From Cristatella mucedo (Eukaryota; Bryozoa; Phylactolaemata; Cristatellidae), in assembly GCA_009760855.2 (NCBI GenBank), contig WPIO01000087.1, positions 1,252,501 through 1,316,500 on the forward strand: a DNA stretch of 64,000 nucleotides. Reading direction: 5' to 3'. The notes beneath the pieces were generated by a model. That model saw only the letters and a program-made list of their open reading frames with translations. It made no database searches and was not told where the DNA came from. Shown piece after piece: positions 1-64,000 of the stretch (the first letter of the stretch is position 1; each line of letters opens with the position of its first letter). Made by a program: the position numbers and the translations under genes.

Positions 1-61963
<61,963 letters not shown>

Positions 61964-62114
61964 CTGCAGCAAATTGTTAGTAACAATAAGACAATCGCAT
62001 GGTGCTCTTAGTGAACTAAATCTCGTTCGAGAAACCATTTATATGCCGGGAGGAAAGCATGGCAATTTGTCACGATAATAAGCACAACGTGAGTGAGCTT
62101 CCATCTTTCATAAG

Positions 62115-62215
62115 CTTTATCAAGCCGGTTAACATGGATATACAGTTCATTTGTATATAGTGCCCTAAGAAAACTTAATCTCTATTCAGTTGGGAGTGAT
62201 TAAAGTGCTTTGTGA
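62115..62215 (-). repeat. Dispersed LINE/SINE 3' tail copy
   Basis: On the minus strand: AGAGATTAAGTTTTCTTAGG, GCACTATATACAAATGAACT. It lies 600 bp downstream of the LINE end, in the same orientation. Confidence 0.8.
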
Positions 62216-62844
62216 GCACACGAACTGAAGGCACAGTCTCTAAATGATGGAATGCTGGTTAGAGCTTAGCATCTAACGAACCTGAAGAAAAAAAGAGCTG
62301 CTGGTGCAATGCCTGCAGCCTGGCTGGGAAGTTTGGATTGGATGGGGAGGCTTTAGCAGGGGAAAAAAAGTAGGTAAACGTGAGCGACGAGATTTCAAAG
62401 TTCATTCCCCTGCTTGCTTAGGAGGCACGGCAGATCAGCGAGAGTGGTGCAAAGTGGCAACTGTGAGACTCACGACAGACAAAACTAGCTTCAAGGTTTT
62501 CCACTATCTGTAAGCCTCTAATTGCATAGGCCGGCATCAGCAAGCAGAGTTACAGAAGTCGAGATGGAATGTCACAGATGTTAATTGAGGTATTTCTGTC
62601 TAAACCGACCTGAATTTTCGCGATGTTACTAAGTTCAAAGTAGGCATACATGAATGCGGAACTAACGTGGTCGTCTAGTCATTTCGGAACGATATAGTTA
62701 GTATTATTGTTATTAAATAGAGACACCACGATCGAAACATTGTAAAGCTAAGACAAATTTTGCAATAACTATAAAGTTTGTGTATATCATCACAATGCAA
62801 AATGAACACACTCCAGTTAACACTAAGCATCAAGCAAACTCCAG

Positions 62845-63870
62845 CATGGCTATAATAATGATAATAATGCACTTGATAAAGCGCCCTCAGAGAACTTAAT
62901 CTCTCTCTAGGCGCTTTACATTTGCTGCAAAGGGGAAATGCAATTGAATGGTGAGCAATATCATGCTTGATAAACAAACAAAATGAATAATATGGTTAGG
63001 GCTGACATGCACTGGGGATGCATGCAAATGTGGTTAGTGGCAGCATGCACAGTGTCAGCACGCATAAGCACATCAAGGACGAATCGCAGGGACCCACTAA
63101 ATGCCGTCCTAAATAGGTGTGTTTGTAAGTTCTTTTTAAATGTGGTCAGGTCAGAAGATGTTCTGACGCAGGTCAGGAGGGAGTTCCAGGCTTTCGGACC
63201 ATACGAACTAAATGCACGGTCTCCAAAGAATTTGAGGTTTGTATGAGGTATTTGTAGACTGTTGGATTTCGAAAAGCAGGTGGTATGATGCTTGGCCTGA
63301 TGGGGGGTATATCTAAGAGATAGGCTGGAGCCATAGAATGAAGAGACCTAAAAGTGAGCAACAAAACCTTGAAGTCAATCCGTTGCCTCACTGGTAGCCA
63401 GTGCAGGTCGGCGAGAAGTGGTGTGTTGTGGCAACAGCGACGTTCACGACAGACAAGCCTAGCTGCAGAGTTTTGCACCAGCTGCAATCGCCTGATCGCA
63501 CATGCTGGTAGGCCAGTAAGCAGTGAGTTGCAGAAGTCGAGACAGGATGTCACGAATGCATGGGCTAACTTGGACGTGGTATCCTTATCTATACAAGCCC
63601 GAATTTTAGTAATGTTATGAAGTTGGAAATAGGCAGATTTGACTGTGGAGCTGATATGGTCGTCTAACGCGCTTTGGAATATGACACCTAGATTTCGAGC
63701 TGATTCAACTGGAGATATGCTGGCAGAGCCAATTTTGAAAGTCAGCCTTTCCAATTTCTGAATCACACTGGGTTTGCCCATAACTAGTAAGTTAGTTTTA
63801 TCATCGTTTAGCTTTAGAAAATTTGCTGCCATCCATGTGCGGATGTCATCAATACATGCAATATATATCA
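62845..63870 (-). mobile_element. 5'-truncated L2/CR1-like LINE (reverse transcriptase end and 3' tail)
   Basis: Minus-strand open frame with DIRTWMAANFLKLNDDKTNL, LGVIFQSALDDHISSTVKSA, CLDFCNSLLTGLP, RLQLVQNSAARLV, LHWLPVRQRIDFKVL and FRSLHSMAPAYL. These are the thumb and C-terminal parts of a non-LTR retrotransposon reverse transcriptase. The YADD catalytic block is absent: upstream of IACIDDIRTWM the sequence (63870-64000) no longer resembles the family. Near 63270 the frame shifts, and FFGDRAFSSYGPKAWNSLL continues in another frame. The 3' end near 62850-62935 is GTAAAGCGCCTAGAGAGAG, ATTAAGTTCTCTGAGGGCGC, TTTATCAAGTGCATTATTAT. It is a dead copy within an intron of the giant gene or its 5' flank. 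Confidence 0.85.
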
Positions 63871-64000
63871 ATATATCCCATTCATAAACAGAAAAAGGCT
63901 TTGTAATGTAGGTATGGCCGACCAATGCCTTGCCTGGCATAGATTCCCCAAGTCTATCACAGTTAAGCCTTCGGCAAGAAGTGAAATGCACACACTTCAT

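Overview
The window is eukaryotic, animal genomic DNA. It is filled almost entirely by the middle of one giant gene on the minus strand, transcribed from about 61963 leftwards past position 1. I traced 94 consecutive coding exons by hand (93 complete, the last cut by the left edge). They have GT-AG borders (one GC-AG), and the reading phase matches at every junction. Joined, they give about 17.3 kb of coding sequence, roughly 5,770 codons, with no start or stop codon in the window. The product is an extracellular array of 33 MAM domains plus three LDL-receptor class A (LDLa) type modules, and Thr/Pro/Ser-rich linkers at intervals. The nearest named family is the animal MAM and LDL-receptor class A domain-containing proteins (MALRD1/Diet1-like). 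I cannot name the species. Short introns, abundant (GA)n/(CA)n/(AT)n microsatellites, an L2/CR1-like LINE and tRNA-derived SINEs sharing its 3' tail suit many invertebrate or basal chordate genomes.

Layout in transcript order, right to left: 61964-64000 is intron with a 5'-truncated LINE; 61963-18451 holds MAM-1 to MAM-24 in plain tandem; 17067-10605 is an LDLa-bearing stretch (LDLa-like/MAM-25/LDLa/MAM-26/LDLa/MAM-27); 10605-1 holds MAM-28 to MAM-33, the last cut by the left edge. Module numbers are local to this window.

The most interesting pattern is a higher-order repeat. The MAM modules fall into three types that recur in strict order. Second-position modules carry a C-G-aromatic-x-Q-D type N-terminal motif, third-position modules carry C-x-W/Y-x-N, and first-position modules usually have extra residues before the first Cys. 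Thr/Pro linkers follow third-position modules, and five of the six exons that fuse two neighbouring modules join position 2 to position 3. The gene therefore seems to have grown by duplicating a three-MAM unit about eleven times within this window. A 27-bp copy of MAM-30 exon sequence inside an intron between MAM-22 and MAM-23 looks like a by-product of recombination within the array.

Introns contain microsatellites, minisatellites, a perfect 170-bp hairpin and about ten copies of one short interspersed tail. I see no gene on the plus strand. Long open frames there, and many on the minus strand, are translations of microsatellites or shadows of the MAM exons.
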